From Parabacteroides sp. AM08-6 (GTDB lineage: Bacteria > Bacteroidota > Bacteroidia > Bacteroidales > Tannerellaceae): a stretch of DNA of 64,000 nt. Made by a program: the position numbers and the translations under genes. Shown here one piece after another: positions 25,948 to 34,721 of the stretch. The notes under the pieces are model-generated. The model saw only the letters and a program-made list of their open reading frames with translations, did not search any database and was not told the origin of the DNA. The DNA is taken from positions 11,586 through 75,585 of the forward strand of contig NZ_QRMP01000017.1 in the NCBI RefSeq assembly GCF_003473295.1, read 5' to 3'. Position 1 is the first letter of the stretch. Each line of letters begins with the position of its first letter.

Positions 25948-27095
25948 ACACTGTCCCGATTAACCGATTGTACCATATAACACAATTGATGGGTCAACCG
26001 GCTGACATTCGCACGCGCAAACTCAGGCTCCATAGCCTTTTCCAAAGAGACCGGCCCGGGAGCAATAGAGAAAACACCCTGAAAACCTACACGGTTCATT
26101 TCCTCCACCTCTTCAATACTTCCGGCTATCAGGACAACAGGAATTCCCTGTTTCCGGGCTTCTTCCAGAATACCCTGAGGCACTTTTCCCATAGCCGTTT
26201 GTCTGTCGGCACGACCTTCACCGGTTATAATCAGGTCGGCTTCTTTTATTTTTTCAGAAAAATCCAACGTTTCCAGCAACAAACGAATGCCCGGTTTCAA
26301 ATCAGCATGCAAGAAAGCCAACAATCCGCCTCCCATACCACCTGCGGCCCCAGCTCCCGGATAACCGGCTATATCGATACCGGTAGTACGGTGAATGACC
26401 TCAGCCAACGAACGCATCCCCGTATCCAAATCGTCCACCATCTTCCGGTCGGCTCCTTTCTGAGGGGCAAAGACATAAGCCGCTCCATCAGGACCGCAAA
26501 AAGGATTATGTACATCACAAGCAACCGTAAAGCGAGCATCTTTTAAAGCCGGACAGGCATTCGATGTATCAATGGATTTCACTTCCGCCATCATCCGTCC
26601 GCCTACTCCCAAAGCATGTCCGTTTCCATCCAAAAAACGGAAACCTAAAGCCTGTAGCATACCCAGTCCGGCATCATTGGTCGCACTTCCGCCGATACCG
26701 ATAATAAACTCCCGGCATCCCCGTTCCAAAGCATCTTTTATCAGTTCGCCGGTTCCATAAGAAGTTGTCAGCATCGGATTCCGTTTTTCCGGCGGTACAA
26801 GTGGCAACCCGCTGATAGAAGCCATTTCAATCAAAGCTGTTTTCCCATCACCGGAAATGCCATAGCAAGCATCCCGTTCCTCCATCAACGGACCATGTGC
26901 CCGAAAAGGAACATGTTTGCCTCCGGTTGCGGAAATCAACACATCCAATATACCTTCCCCACCGTCGGCAATAGGAAAACACAATATTTCGGTTTCCGGA
27001 AACACCTTCCTTATCCCTTCAGCCGCAGCTTGCCCTACCTCTTCCGAGGAAAGGCAACCTTTAAAAGAATCTATGGCTATTACTACCTTTTTCAT
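25944..27095 (-). CDS. Glycerate kinase (GlxK/GarK family)
   Basis: Phosphorylates D-glycerate, usually to 2-phosphoglycerate in this family, feeding lower glycolysis. The 383 residues contain the family N-terminus VIAIDSFKGCLSSEE, the glycine-rich GIGGSATNDAGLGMLQALG and the nucleotide-binding PGAGAAGGMGGGLLAFL. Near the end are ITGEGRADRQTAMGKVP and PVVLIAGSI. The length is normal. The stop overlaps the permease start (25944-25947) and the gene begins 8 bases after the rhamnosidase stop, so all three are one transcript. Confidence 0.93.
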   Translation of the reverse strand: MKKVVIAIDSFKGCLSSEEVGQAAAEGIRKVFPETEILCFPIADGGEGILDVLISATGGKHVPFRAHGPLMEERDACYGISGDGKTALIEMASISGLPLVPPEKRNPMLTTSYGTGELIKDALERGCREFIIGIGGSATNDAGLGMLQALGFRFLDGNGHALGVGGRMMAEVKSIDTSNACPALKDARFTVACDVHNPFCGPDGAAYVFAPQKGADRKMVDDLDTGMRSLAEVIHRTTGIDIAGYPGAGAAGGMGGGLLAFLHADLKPGIRLLLETLDFSEKIKEADLIITGEGRADRQTAMGKVPQGILEEARKQGIPVVLIAGSIEEVEEMNRVGFQGVFSIAPGPVSLEKAMEPEFARANVSRLTHQLCYMVQSVNRDSV

Positions 27096-27103
27096 ATTTT
27101 GAT

Positions 27104-29521
27104 TTATTCGATTAATAGCATTTGCTTTCCACCACGAAGTTCGTACTCGTTACCTTTCCAAACAAATACCCCATCGATATCATCCGGCAAAGTAATTTGT
27201 ACGGTCAGTTTGCCTTTCTTATCCAATTTGTAATCGGCAGTAATACTTCCGGCCGGATGGGGCATAGTTCCGGATACCTTTTTCAAAGAACCCAATGCCG
27301 GAGCAATACGAACCTTCTTAAAACCGGGAGCCTGGCTGTCTATACCTAATAAAATACGATAAAACTCAATATTCGGACTCGCTCCCCAAGCATGGCAATC
27401 CGAACGGGTAGGTTCAGGTTCCTCGGCCCAAGTGGTAAGCCCCAACGCCATCTGGTCATGCCAAATTTGCAGGTTATCCAATAACAGGTCGCCCAACCCG
27501 GCTTTAGCCAAGGCCTGATGAACATAGTAACGGAAATAAATTGTTGCCTGTATCAAACCTTTGTCGCTCAAAGTCCGTTCCATCAATTCGGCAGCATCTG
27601 TTCCCGTGACGATACCAGCCAACACAGCCAACGAATTGACATGCTGCGAAAAGCTATGATGATTATAAGTATCCGCAAACAAACCACGTTCCGCATCCCA
27701 ATATTTAGATTTGACAGTCCCCCGTATGGAAGAAGCCAAGTCTTTATAATGAATCGCCATAGCCGGTATTCCAAAGGCCTGTTCCATCTCTGCGGCTGCG
27801 TCAAGTGTCAAGATAAACATTAAGTCCTGGAAAGCCGAATTCCCTTCTTTTTCGCGAACAGGCTCGCCACTACCGAAACCGGCAGCCCAATCCGCAAAAA
27901 ACCAGTGGGGAACGTATCCCAAGCTATTATCCGGCTTCATCCATTGTTCATACCAGGACAATACCCCCCGGTAAGCAGGAAGCAGTGTTTTCAGATAATT
28001 CTCGTCGCCACGATACATCCAGTAATCATGGCCCATACATATCCACCAAAGCGAGAAGGAAGATATAAACTGGTGAAGGGAAGAGGGATAACGGCTCATT
28101 GTGATACCATCCGCAACAACAGACTGCCGTCCTTGCTCGATAGCATTCTTCACCATATAAGGGTCGCGTGTATTATACAAAGAAATCATTGCCTGGATAC
28201 GGGTATCGCCAAAATACTGCAATTGTTCGTAGTAAGGACAATCCATATACGTTTCATTCGCACAAAGCCGGGCCGTACGCCAACCGATTTCCAGTATCTT
28301 ATTCAGTTCTTCATGACCGGGAGCTGAAAAAGCAAATTCACTCCGGAAAGGATAAGCAGAGAACGTACCATACACATCTTCCAGGACCAATGGCTCTCCG
28401 GCCGTCGTAATATTCAGGTCTATATAGCGCCAGGTACGCCACCAAAGTGGAGTGAAAATACGGTTTTCACCCCCATCCGCTATGATTTTGTCCTCATATC
28501 CGACAAATGTTTTATCCTTCACCTCATCCCGATGTCCTTTTCCCGAAAGAGAATAAGAATTAGTTGTACCGTTTTTCTTCTTTTCATAAAGAGCTTCGGC
28601 ATAGCCAACCGTTATTTCGGCGTCCCGTCCTTTTGCAAACAACAAGGAAAGATAGCCGGTTGTCAGTTTGCCGTTGTCCAGTAACAAACGGACTTTACTA
28701 TTTGCAGGAATGACCAAACTTGTTTTTTTCTTCAGAAAACCTGAAGGACATTTTACACCTTCGGATAGACGAACAGCCTCCAAACGTTCAGCAATTTGGT
28801 CCATCGGAGGAATCGGGCAGGGCACAAGTAATCTACCGGGATAATCGCGCGCGCCCTTGACAGCTCCCGCTATTCCGGGTTGTGCCTTCTGCCAATCGCT
28901 GTCGTCATAATCCGGCTGTTCCCATCCCCAAGGATAATCGGCTGCAACAAGCTGCTCCCCGGGACCGGCTACATAATAGCCCGGCACCGGTTTCTGCCAC
29001 GGACTATAAGCCTTATTTTTCAAGCACAGCCAAGAGGCATTTGTATTTACCAGCTCTTCAGTTGCCGTATTTCCCTGCAAAATAAAACCGGTCTGGTTGA
29101 AACTGATTTGCGCGACAGGTTTCAATTCCGCATAGTTCCAGACAACGGCCGCCAATACGTTCTTCCCTTTTCGTAAATGAGGAGATAAATCGACCGTTGC
29201 AAAGTTCCAATTATAAATATCACCACGGGAAGGTCCGATGGAGACCAATTCCCCATTCAGATATAGTTTATAACGATTGTCGGCCGATACATGCACAATA
29301 AAGCGGGAAGGGACTTCCGACAGTTCGAACGTTTTTCGCATGTGATAAATGCCATACGTATTCGCCGGCTCTCCCGGCATGGATATCCACTGGGCCTTCC
29401 AGCGTTCTCCGGTCAGAAGTTCCGGATTAATATCAGCTTGCTTATATCCATCCAGACGAATCTGGGCAGAAAGCGATAAACTGCCACATAAAAGAAAAAG
29501 GATAAACAAATGTGTCTTCAT
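27104..29521 (-). CDS. Secreted alpha-L-rhamnosidase (GH78 family)
   Basis: Hydrolyses terminal alpha-L-rhamnose from plant or bacterial glycans. Residues 1-20 are a signal peptide ending SLSAQ. Next come beta-sandwich domains (~25-390; YKLYLNGELVSIGPSRGDIYNWNF is the typical carbohydrate-binding stretch), then the (alpha/alpha)6 catalytic barrel (~400-720) and a C-terminal beta-sandwich (PGFKKVRIAPALGSL..). The catalytic region shows MDCPYYEQLQYFGDTRIQ, where the family has DCPQRER-GWxGD, with the general-acid Glu retained. Later stretches include WAEEPEPTRSDCHAWGASPN. The family call is firm; the exact substrate is unknown. First gene of the operon with glycerate kinase and the permease. 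Confidence 0.88.
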   Translation of the reverse strand: MKTHLFILFLLCGSLSLSAQIRLDGYKQADINPELLTGERWKAQWISMPGEPANTYGIYHMRKTFELSEVPSRFIVHVSADNRYKLYLNGELVSIGPSRGDIYNWNFATVDLSPHLRKGKNVLAAVVWNYAELKPVAQISFNQTGFILQGNTATEELVNTNASWLCLKNKAYSPWQKPVPGYYVAGPGEQLVAADYPWGWEQPDYDDSDWQKAQPGIAGAVKGARDYPGRLLVPCPIPPMDQIAERLEAVRLSEGVKCPSGFLKKKTSLVIPANSKVRLLLDNGKLTTGYLSLLFAKGRDAEITVGYAEALYEKKKNGTTNSYSLSGKGHRDEVKDKTFVGYEDKIIADGGENRIFTPLWWRTWRYIDLNITTAGEPLVLEDVYGTFSAYPFRSEFAFSAPGHEELNKILEIGWRTARLCANETYMDCPYYEQLQYFGDTRIQAMISLYNTRDPYMVKNAIEQGRQSVVADGITMSRYPSSLHQFISSFSLWWICMGHDYWMYRGDENYLKTLLPAYRGVLSWYEQWMKPDNSLGYVPHWFFADWAAGFGSGEPVREKEGNSAFQDLMFILTLDAAAEMEQAFGIPAMAIHYKDLASSIRGTVKSKYWDAERGLFADTYNHHSFSQHVNSLAVLAGIVTGTDAAELMERTLSDKGLIQATIYFRYYVHQALAKAGLGDLLLDNLQIWHDQMALGLTTWAEEPEPTRSDCHAWGASPNIEFYRILLGIDSQAPGFKKVRIAPALGSLKKVSGTMPHPAGSITADYKLDKKGKLTVQITLPDDIDGVFVWKGNEYELRGGKQMLLIE

Positions 29522-29566
29522 GTTACAACAAAGGTATTAGAGAATCAATGAACAACAGAATATTGA

Positions 29567-29574
29567 CAAAGATA
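29567..29574 (-). promoter_or_regulatory. -7 promoter element of the rhamnosidase operon
   Basis: Minus strand TATCTTTG followed by TC, 45 bases before the ATG at 29521. A second match, TACCTTTG on the minus strand at 29529-29536, is only 7 bases from the ATG and is less likely. Confidence 0.55.
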
Positions 29575-29918
29575 AAAACTTTTCAAGATAAATTCTTCAT
29601 TCCGTTATCATTGTTTATTCTCCGGGAAACAAAAATAAATAGGAAAAGAAGGTCTGACAAATAAAGATTTCCCTTCCCTCCTTATAGCAAGGTAAGAGAA
29701 AAGATACTACAATTTAGGGCATTCCATACCATCTATTCTCTTTTTCACCCAGGTCAGTAACCTTAACTACCTGGGACAATAAGCTTAATGACCTTGGTCG
29801 GAAACCTTGTCGAGCCAGTAGCAAACAAGAATAAGTAGCATCTTAAGAAATAGTTTATACGGTGAAAGACAATAGTTTCCCATTATATTCAGGATAAAAT
29901 AAAAGGGATTTCTTATCG
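29575..29918. other. Intergenic stretch with short palindromes, no gene identified
   Basis: No convincing ORF on either strand. It contains an inverted repeat, CCCAGGT at 29748-29754 and ACCTGGG at 29769-29775. A near-direct repeat follows, ACCTTGGTCG at 29791-29800 and ACCTTGTCG at 29804-29812. It could hold operator sites or a small RNA, but nothing here is diagnostic. Confidence 0.4.
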
Positions 29919-29958
29919 AAAAAAACAGGCTGAATGATATGAAGGATACATTCAGCCT
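29919..29958 (-). terminator. Rho-independent terminator of the aspartyl protease gene
   Basis: On the minus strand a perfect 10-base stem (AGGCTGAATG / CATTCAGCCT, at 29949-29958 and 29927-29936) with a 12-base loop is followed by G and seven T. It lies 165 bases after the protease stop, implying a long 3' untranslated region. Confidence 0.75.
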
Positions 29959-30122
29959 AATCATTCAGCGTAACTACCATATTAACAGATACTTACCTTG
30001 GCAATAAAGGTTGAAGGATGAAATTTGACAAAAACACATGTAGAGCTGAACTTTGAACTATAAATATAATAACAGTTTCAAAGCATATCCGCATGCTACA
30101 GCAAGGCAAAACGGATAAACAA

Positions 30123-31427
30123 CTACTCAACAGATAGATATGTATTATCAAGATTAATAATTATCCGGTCAAATTGCTGAATAAAATCCATACCCAAAGA
30201 ACCGGACTCTCCCTCTCTTGTCTGCAAAGACACTGCACTTACTTCAACAGGCATGTTCGGTATTTCAAAAGAGATATCGCCCACTCGCAAGGGAAATGAC
30301 TTCAAACGGAACACTTCGTAACGACGGACTCCACCAAAACCTCCACTCGAAATTGTATCCTTAATGCCTGTTTGCTCGACAAATTGTTTGTGTTTATCGT
30401 AATAGGTACTGAACAAACTGGCCCGGACATCTCCCGTATCCAGAATAAAACGCAAACATTCGTCACCGGAAAAGGCTTTCAAGCGAATACCTCCGTCATA
30501 GAACCACAAATTACGTCCGTAAGCAGGAAGTGGAGATTTATTCACCGGAAAAACAATCCGTCCCTCCTTCGGATAAATATTCACTTCACCAACCAATCGC
30601 ATAAAATCGGTTCCCAACACGGCATCCACCTGATATACAGTATCGACAGCCGGATTGGGGTTTGCGATAGTGACAAATGTATTTTTAAATGTAATATCCC
30701 CGATAGTCAAGCTATCCAGTATTCCGCCTTTTCCCATATCCGTGCCAATAGCACCTTGTATGAATAGTGAATCACGAACAATACGTACTCCCATATCTTC
30801 GGCAAAACGTTTGGATAAAAAAGTACTGCCGGCACCGGTATCGAATATGAACTTATATTCCTTACCATGTATCTGAACAGGAATAAACATCAAAACTCCT
30901 CTCCCAGCTTTCTCGATTGTCATCGGTACTTCCGTATCCTTACCCGGACGGGTTATCGAGGGAGCTGCTTCATTCCTGAGCACATTATAATAATCCGCAA
31001 GTTGCTGGTGAAAAGGGAAATCTTTGCGATTGGCAAACGACTCTATTTGATTCAGAAAACGATACAGGTCATCGGCACTCCGTGCATAACGACCGGTTTC
31101 CCCCAATAACTTCGACCGCAAGATAACCAAGCTGCTTACGTTGGGAAAACCTAAATCATCTTGATGGTGAGCCACCAAACTATCTATCAAATGTATAGTC
31201 TCTTCCGGCTTATTAAAATAAATTCCTATCATTACTTCCGACAGACCTTTTACTGCAACCGACTGAAGGCTGTCGGCCACTTTCGGATATTCTTCTTCCA
31301 GGCGGAACCAATCTCTTTGATTAATCAAATCGCCTATCAGCTGGTCGGCATCCTGAGCATGGATAAAGCAAGGGAATAATACAGGCAATGTCAAACCGAA
31401 AATTACAATTACATGTTTTATATTCAT
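30123..31427 (-). CDS. Exported retropepsin-like aspartyl protease with two DTG domains
   Basis: A secreted or periplasmic protein of 434 aa. The ATG at 31427 gives the signal peptide MNIKHVIVIFGLTLPVLFPC ending at HAQ; an earlier in-frame start would spoil it. Residues ~25-160 are helical. Two retropepsin-like folds then follow in one chain, each with the catalytic motif: FDTGAGSTF with Asp196 and LDTGDVRAS with Asp330. Downstream of each is a hydrophobic flap/partner strand (AVLGTDFMR and GSLGMDFIQQF). Having both half-sites in one chain suggests an intramolecular pseudo-dimer like pepsin. The substrate is unknown. It is divergent from the decayed two-component system, which may once have regulated it. 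Confidence 0.82.
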   Translation of the reverse strand: MNIKHVIVIFGLTLPVLFPCFIHAQDADQLIGDLINQRDWFRLEEEYPKVADSLQSVAVKGLSEVMIGIYFNKPEETIHLIDSLVAHHQDDLGFPNVSSLVILRSKLLGETGRYARSADDLYRFLNQIESFANRKDFPFHQQLADYYNVLRNEAAPSITRPGKDTEVPMTIEKAGRGVLMFIPVQIHGKEYKFIFDTGAGSTFLSKRFAEDMGVRIVRDSLFIQGAIGTDMGKGGILDSLTIGDITFKNTFVTIANPNPAVDTVYQVDAVLGTDFMRLVGEVNIYPKEGRIVFPVNKSPLPAYGRNLWFYDGGIRLKAFSGDECLRFILDTGDVRASLFSTYYDKHKQFVEQTGIKDTISSGGFGGVRRYEVFRLKSFPLRVGDISFEIPNMPVEVSAVSLQTREGESGSLGMDFIQQFDRIIINLDNTYLSVE

Positions 31428-31453
31428 AATACTATTTATTGTTTGTTGTGCAA

Positions 31454-31461
31454 CAAAAGTA
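31454..31461 (-). promoter_or_regulatory. -7 promoter element of the aspartyl protease gene
   Basis: Minus strand TACTTTTG followed by TT, 26 bases upstream of the ATG at 31427. It supports that start. Confidence 0.55.
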
Positions 31462-31546
31462 GAAAGAAAAAGCAAACAAAATTATTACGCCTGTCAGATT
31501 ACTGTTATTTAGTGTTACCATCAGAGGCAAAGGCTGAAATAGCCCT

Positions 31547-31554
31547 TATATTTG
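31547..31554 (+). promoter_or_regulatory. -7 promoter element of the decayed sensor kinase gene
   Basis: TATATTTG. It lies only four bases before the ATG at 31559, so the transcript would be leaderless or translation would begin at the ATG at 31571. Confidence 0.4.
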
Positions 31555-31558
31555 TAAT

Positions 31559-32590
31559 ATGAAATTACGGATGTGGCTCATACTAATCATTGTTTCTCTA
31601 TCGGTTCTGGGGATATTCTTTTTTCAAGGTTATTGGCTTTGGAACAGCTTCCGGCTTGAAAAACAACAATTCAGGAATGTCATAAACGAGACTCTTCAAC
31701 TGGCGATTAACGAGGACCTGTCCATCCGGTTGGGTGCGTTAGAAAAGGACACGACTCCGGGCGCTCCGCATGGCAGCATCGAATACCAGTTTTTTATGGA
31801 TAGCACTTCTCACAAGACTTCTAATCTGACACCCCGGAAATATTATACCCGTACCCGTCTACAGACCCAAACACAGTCTGACAGCATAACTACTTTTCTG
31901 GACTATAAACCGGAAAATACCCCAATGATGCGAACAGCTTTCAAAGGTATCTGGCAAGCGATAAACTCTTTATCGCCGGTCAACATCGAAAAACTGGACA
32001 GCCTATGGTCTGTGCATCTTCGCCAAAAAGGCATCTATAATACACATTTTATCGACTTCACACTCGGAACAGATACGTTACTCGCCTCTTCCCTTGCGGA
32101 AGGTAGTAATCCGACTGACCTGATGCCTACTTATAAAATAGGAGTCAATGCAGACGACAGTATCGGCATGCAAGGTTTTATTATCGCACCAACGCAAGCC
32201 CTGTTCCGGGAGATGGGAACGTTGCTTTTGGCTTCCCTCCTGCTGATTATCATTACAACAACTAGTTACATCTACCTGATACGAACCATTCTCCGTCAAA
32301 AAACAATCGCACAAATCAAAAACGATTTCGTCAATAATATGACACATGAGCTAAAAACTCCGATAACTATCACTTATTCAGCCATCGATGCCTTGCAGAC
32401 ACTCCATTTCGTGAAACAGGAAAAGACACGCGATGAATATTTCACCCTCTGCCGCCAGCAACTCAAACATTTGTCCGGCTTGGTAGAAAAAATACTCAGC
32501 ATGGCAATAGACGAACGTAAAAACTTCCGCTCATTACCCACATCAAAGTTTGCAAATCGGAGAACAAACAGAAACATTATCCCACCGTGA
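31559..32590 (+). pseudogene. Sensor histidine kinase, 3' part deleted
   Basis: The 5' two-thirds of an inner membrane sensor kinase. It has one helix near the N-terminus (LILIIVSLSVLGIFFF), a ~190-residue periplasmic sensor region, a second helix (LLLASLLLIIITTTSYIYLI) and a HisKA domain with the phospho-acceptor His263 in NNMTHELKTPI. After FTLCRQQLKHLSGLVEKILS the protein runs for only ~30 more residues, the last stretch being out of register (SKFANRRTNRNIIPP), and stops. The whole HATPase domain (N, G1 and G2 boxes) is absent. The following DNA in another frame encodes the end of a response regulator. A deletion has joined the two, so the kinase cannot be active. Confidence 0.85.
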
Positions 32591-32795
32591 AGCCGAAATC
32601 CTACGCATGCTCTGTGAACACGTCAACGATGTATTACTCCGCAAGCCGGTTTTACTGGAATTATGGGGAGACGATAGTTTCTTCAATGCCCGTAGCATGG
32701 ATGTATTTATCACCAAACTGCGAAAGAAATTGAAAGCCGACCCCTCGGTTCAGATTGTGAATATCCGGGGAGTCGGCTATAAGCTAATGGTATGA
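32541..32795 (+). pseudogene. OmpR-type response regulator remnant (DNA-binding domain only)
   Basis: In a frame +1 to the kinase fragment, this encodes about 85 residues: LQIGEQTETLSHREAEILRM, then a complete winged-helix output domain (KPVLLELWGDDSFFNARSMD, ITKLRKKLKADP, NIRGVGYKLMV). The receiver domain that should precede it is missing, and no ATG with a promoter serves it. It is the 3' end of the regulator that normally follows such a kinase. Roughly 0.7 kb (the kinase ATPase domain plus receiver domain) is missing at a junction near 32530-32545. Translation from the TTG at 32550 would give an unregulated 81-residue DNA-binding protein. Confidence 0.8.
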
Positions 32796-32817
32796 TACTT
32801 CTAATAAAACGAATGTC

Positions 32818-33606
32818 TCAAATAAATAATTCCGGCTCGCGACGCGCACTGAAATTTTTATGCAACATAGCAGTGAAAGGCGTATCGAAAGTACGGGCGC
32901 CTTCGGGACATTCCTTTACACAGGCACAACACTTTATACATGTTGCCGGGTCACTGAACATCCGGTCATCCACGATAGAAATAGCGGCCACAGGACATAC
33001 ATCTATGCAATATTCGCACTGCGTACACAATTCTTCGCTTGTAACCGGAGCTTGCGGTGTAGACTGCCCTTTCACCTTATAAGGGAAATTACCTTTTATC
33101 TCTAACGGTTCCAACTCGGAAAGTGAAGAAAGACCGGACAATTTAGCCAGTACCTCATGTCCGAAATGAGCAGCTTTTAAATGGTCAGTGTCATCCGGAC
33201 GTCCGGCCGCAATCGGCATATCCTTCCGGCTATAGGAATGTTCACCTATAAAAGCTCCAGCCGAAACAAGGACAAAACCTTGCGCGACTAACTTGTCAGA
33301 CAATTCTTTCAAGGCATCCTCATAATCACGGTTCCCATAAACCACAACAGGGACTACCGGTGCTTGAAGACCGGAAAAAACACGAAGGCGTTCCATCGCT
33401 GTTTCCGACACTCGTCCCCCATAAACAGGAACCGCAACAACAGTAAGTTCATCTCCACGGATTTCGACAGTACTACCCGGAACTCCGTACGTAATATCAG
33501 ACTCCGACAATATCTCAGGCTGCATGCCTTCGGCAATAGCATAAGCTGTCTTGGCTGAAGTATGCGTCGGAGAAAAATAAATCAAATGTACTTTCCTGTA
33601 TTCCAT
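32818..33606 (-). CDS. EFR1-family ferredoxin: flavodoxin-like domain plus two 4Fe-4S clusters
   Basis: A cytoplasmic electron carrier of 262 aa. Residues 1-165 form a flavodoxin-like fold (HLIYFSPTHTSAKTAYAI is the FMN phosphate loop; VPVVVYGNRDYEDAL is a later strand). Residues ~190-245 carry two 4Fe-4S motifs, CTQCEYCIDVCP and CIKCCACVKECP, of the 2[4Fe-4S] ferredoxin type. It is the last gene of a four-gene run with iorA, iorB and tlpA (6-base gap to tlpA). It may accept electrons from the indolepyruvate oxidoreductase, whose alpha subunit lacks its own ferredoxin domain. That is inference. Confidence 0.88.
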   Translation of the reverse strand: MEYRKVHLIYFSPTHTSAKTAYAIAEGMQPEILSESDITYGVPGSTVEIRGDELTVVAVPVYGGRVSETAMERLRVFSGLQAPVVPVVVYGNRDYEDALKELSDKLVAQGFVLVSAGAFIGEHSYSRKDMPIAAGRPDDTDHLKAAHFGHEVLAKLSGLSSLSELEPLEIKGNFPYKVKGQSTPQAPVTSEELCTQCEYCIDVCPVAAISIVDDRMFSDPATCIKCCACVKECPEGARTFDTPFTAMLHKNFSARREPELFI

Positions 33607-33612
33607 AACTTT

Positions 33613-34122
33613 TTATTTTAATGCGCTCTGTATCTTCTCCATCAATTCGGCGAACTCTTTATCATCATAACCCTTGGTTGCATAAATAACTTTTCCGTTT
33701 TTATCCACCAAGTAGCTACGTGGTATCAGACTCTTTGCAAAAGCACCGAATATAGCCCGGTTTTTATCCGGATACAAAGGAAAAGTGAAACCTTTCTTTT
33801 TGTTATAATCGGCTAATTCCGCATCCGTATGTTCACGACCGATAACCAACAAGGCAAAATTCTTATTATCCTTATATTTCGGCCATAACGTTTTCTGCAC
33901 TTCAGCAAGTTCCTTTTGGCAGGGAGGACACCAAGTAGCAAAAAAACTTACTAATACCACTTTCCCTTTCAATGAGGAAGAAGAAAGCTGCTGTCCATTG
34001 TCCGATACAATCGTAAAGGCCGGCATCTTCTGCCCTACTTTCACGATATCACCACTATCATCCTGAGCCTTTACCAGAAAAGCCAACAGAGCCAATAAAC
34101 TAGCTAACACATACTTTTTCAT
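33613..34122 (-). CDS. TlpA-like thioredoxin-fold oxidoreductase
   Basis: An exported thiol-disulfide protein of 169 aa. It has a signal peptide MKKYVLASLLALLAFLVKAQ, then an AhpC/TSA-Redoxin-like domain with the active site FFATWCPPCQKE and the cis-Pro region (SLIPRSYLVDKNGKVIY). CPPC is typical of reductive, ResA/TlpA-type proteins acting in cytochrome c maturation or periplasmic thiol repair. It lies between iorB (17-base gap) and the EFR1 ferredoxin gene (6-base gap), so it is in the same transcript although it acts in a different compartment. Confidence 0.9.
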   Translation of the reverse strand: MKKYVLASLLALLAFLVKAQDDSGDIVKVGQKMPAFTIVSDNGQQLSSSSLKGKVVLVSFFATWCPPCQKELAEVQKTLWPKYKDNKNFALLVIGREHTDAELADYNKKKGFTFPLYPDKNRAIFGAFAKSLIPRSYLVDKNGKVIYATKGYDDKEFAELMEKIQSALK

Positions 34123-34139
34123 ATCGCTGACATTTTTAA

Positions 34140-34721
34140 TTACTTTGTGCTATTTGCCACATCGTAACCGGCTTTCAAGGCTTTTAGATTCATTTCGACA
34201 ACATCTTCTCCTTTACGGCCGAAAATACGACGGATACCTTCCGCTATTTTATCATATTCAATTCCGATAAAAGGAGCGGCTGCACCCAACATAACAATAT
34301 TGGCAGCCCGAACGGAACCGATTTCTTTCGCGATGGCTTCCACATCAAGCACCACTTTATGCGGCAATTTATCCAATTCCTCATTCACCTTTTCTATTGA
34401 CGGATAGTTCGGAATGTTAATAAACGGTTGCGAATTCGTAACCAACCATCCTTCCTTTTTCAAATAAGGCAGATAGCGAAGTGCTTCCATCGGTTCGAGC
34501 GATATAATCAAATCCGCATGTCCTTTCGGAATCAAATCGGATGCAATCGGCCGGTCGGAAAGGCGAAGGTTCGATTGTACATCTCCTCCACGCTGGCTCA
34601 TTCCGTGTACTTCAGCCTGTTTCATATACAGACCTTCTTTTAATGCTGCTTCACCGATAACAGCGGCAATAGAAAGGATGCCTTGTCCTCCTACTCCGGA
34701 TAATATAATATCTGCTCTCAT
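34140..34721 (-). CDS. iorB: Indolepyruvate oxidoreductase subunit beta
   Basis: The gamma-domain subunit of the 2-oxoacid:ferredoxin oxidoreductase that converts aryl pyruvates (indolepyruvate, phenylpyruvate) to aryl-acetyl-CoA. The start ATG at 34721 gives MRADIILSGVGGQGILSIAA, the usual family N-terminus. Other stretches are AEVHGMSQRGGDVQSNLR and the substrate-end RAANIVMLGAAAPFIGI. 193 aa, normal length. The ATG overlaps the iorA stop (34718-34721), so the subunits are translationally coupled. Confidence 0.93.
   Translation of the reverse strand: MRADIILSGVGGQGILSIAAVIGEAALKEGLYMKQAEVHGMSQRGGDVQSNLRLSDRPIASDLIPKGHADLIISLEPMEALRYLPYLKKEGWLVTNSQPFINIPNYPSIEKVNEELDKLPHKVVLDVEAIAKEIGSVRAANIVMLGAAAPFIGIEYDKIAEGIRRIFGRKGEDVVEMNLKALKAGYDVANSTK

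Noticed and set aside
29958..30122. A short 22-codon frame near 29939 as a small gene
   Set aside because: It overlaps the terminator of the protease gene, has no promoter box and no conserved-looking sequence.
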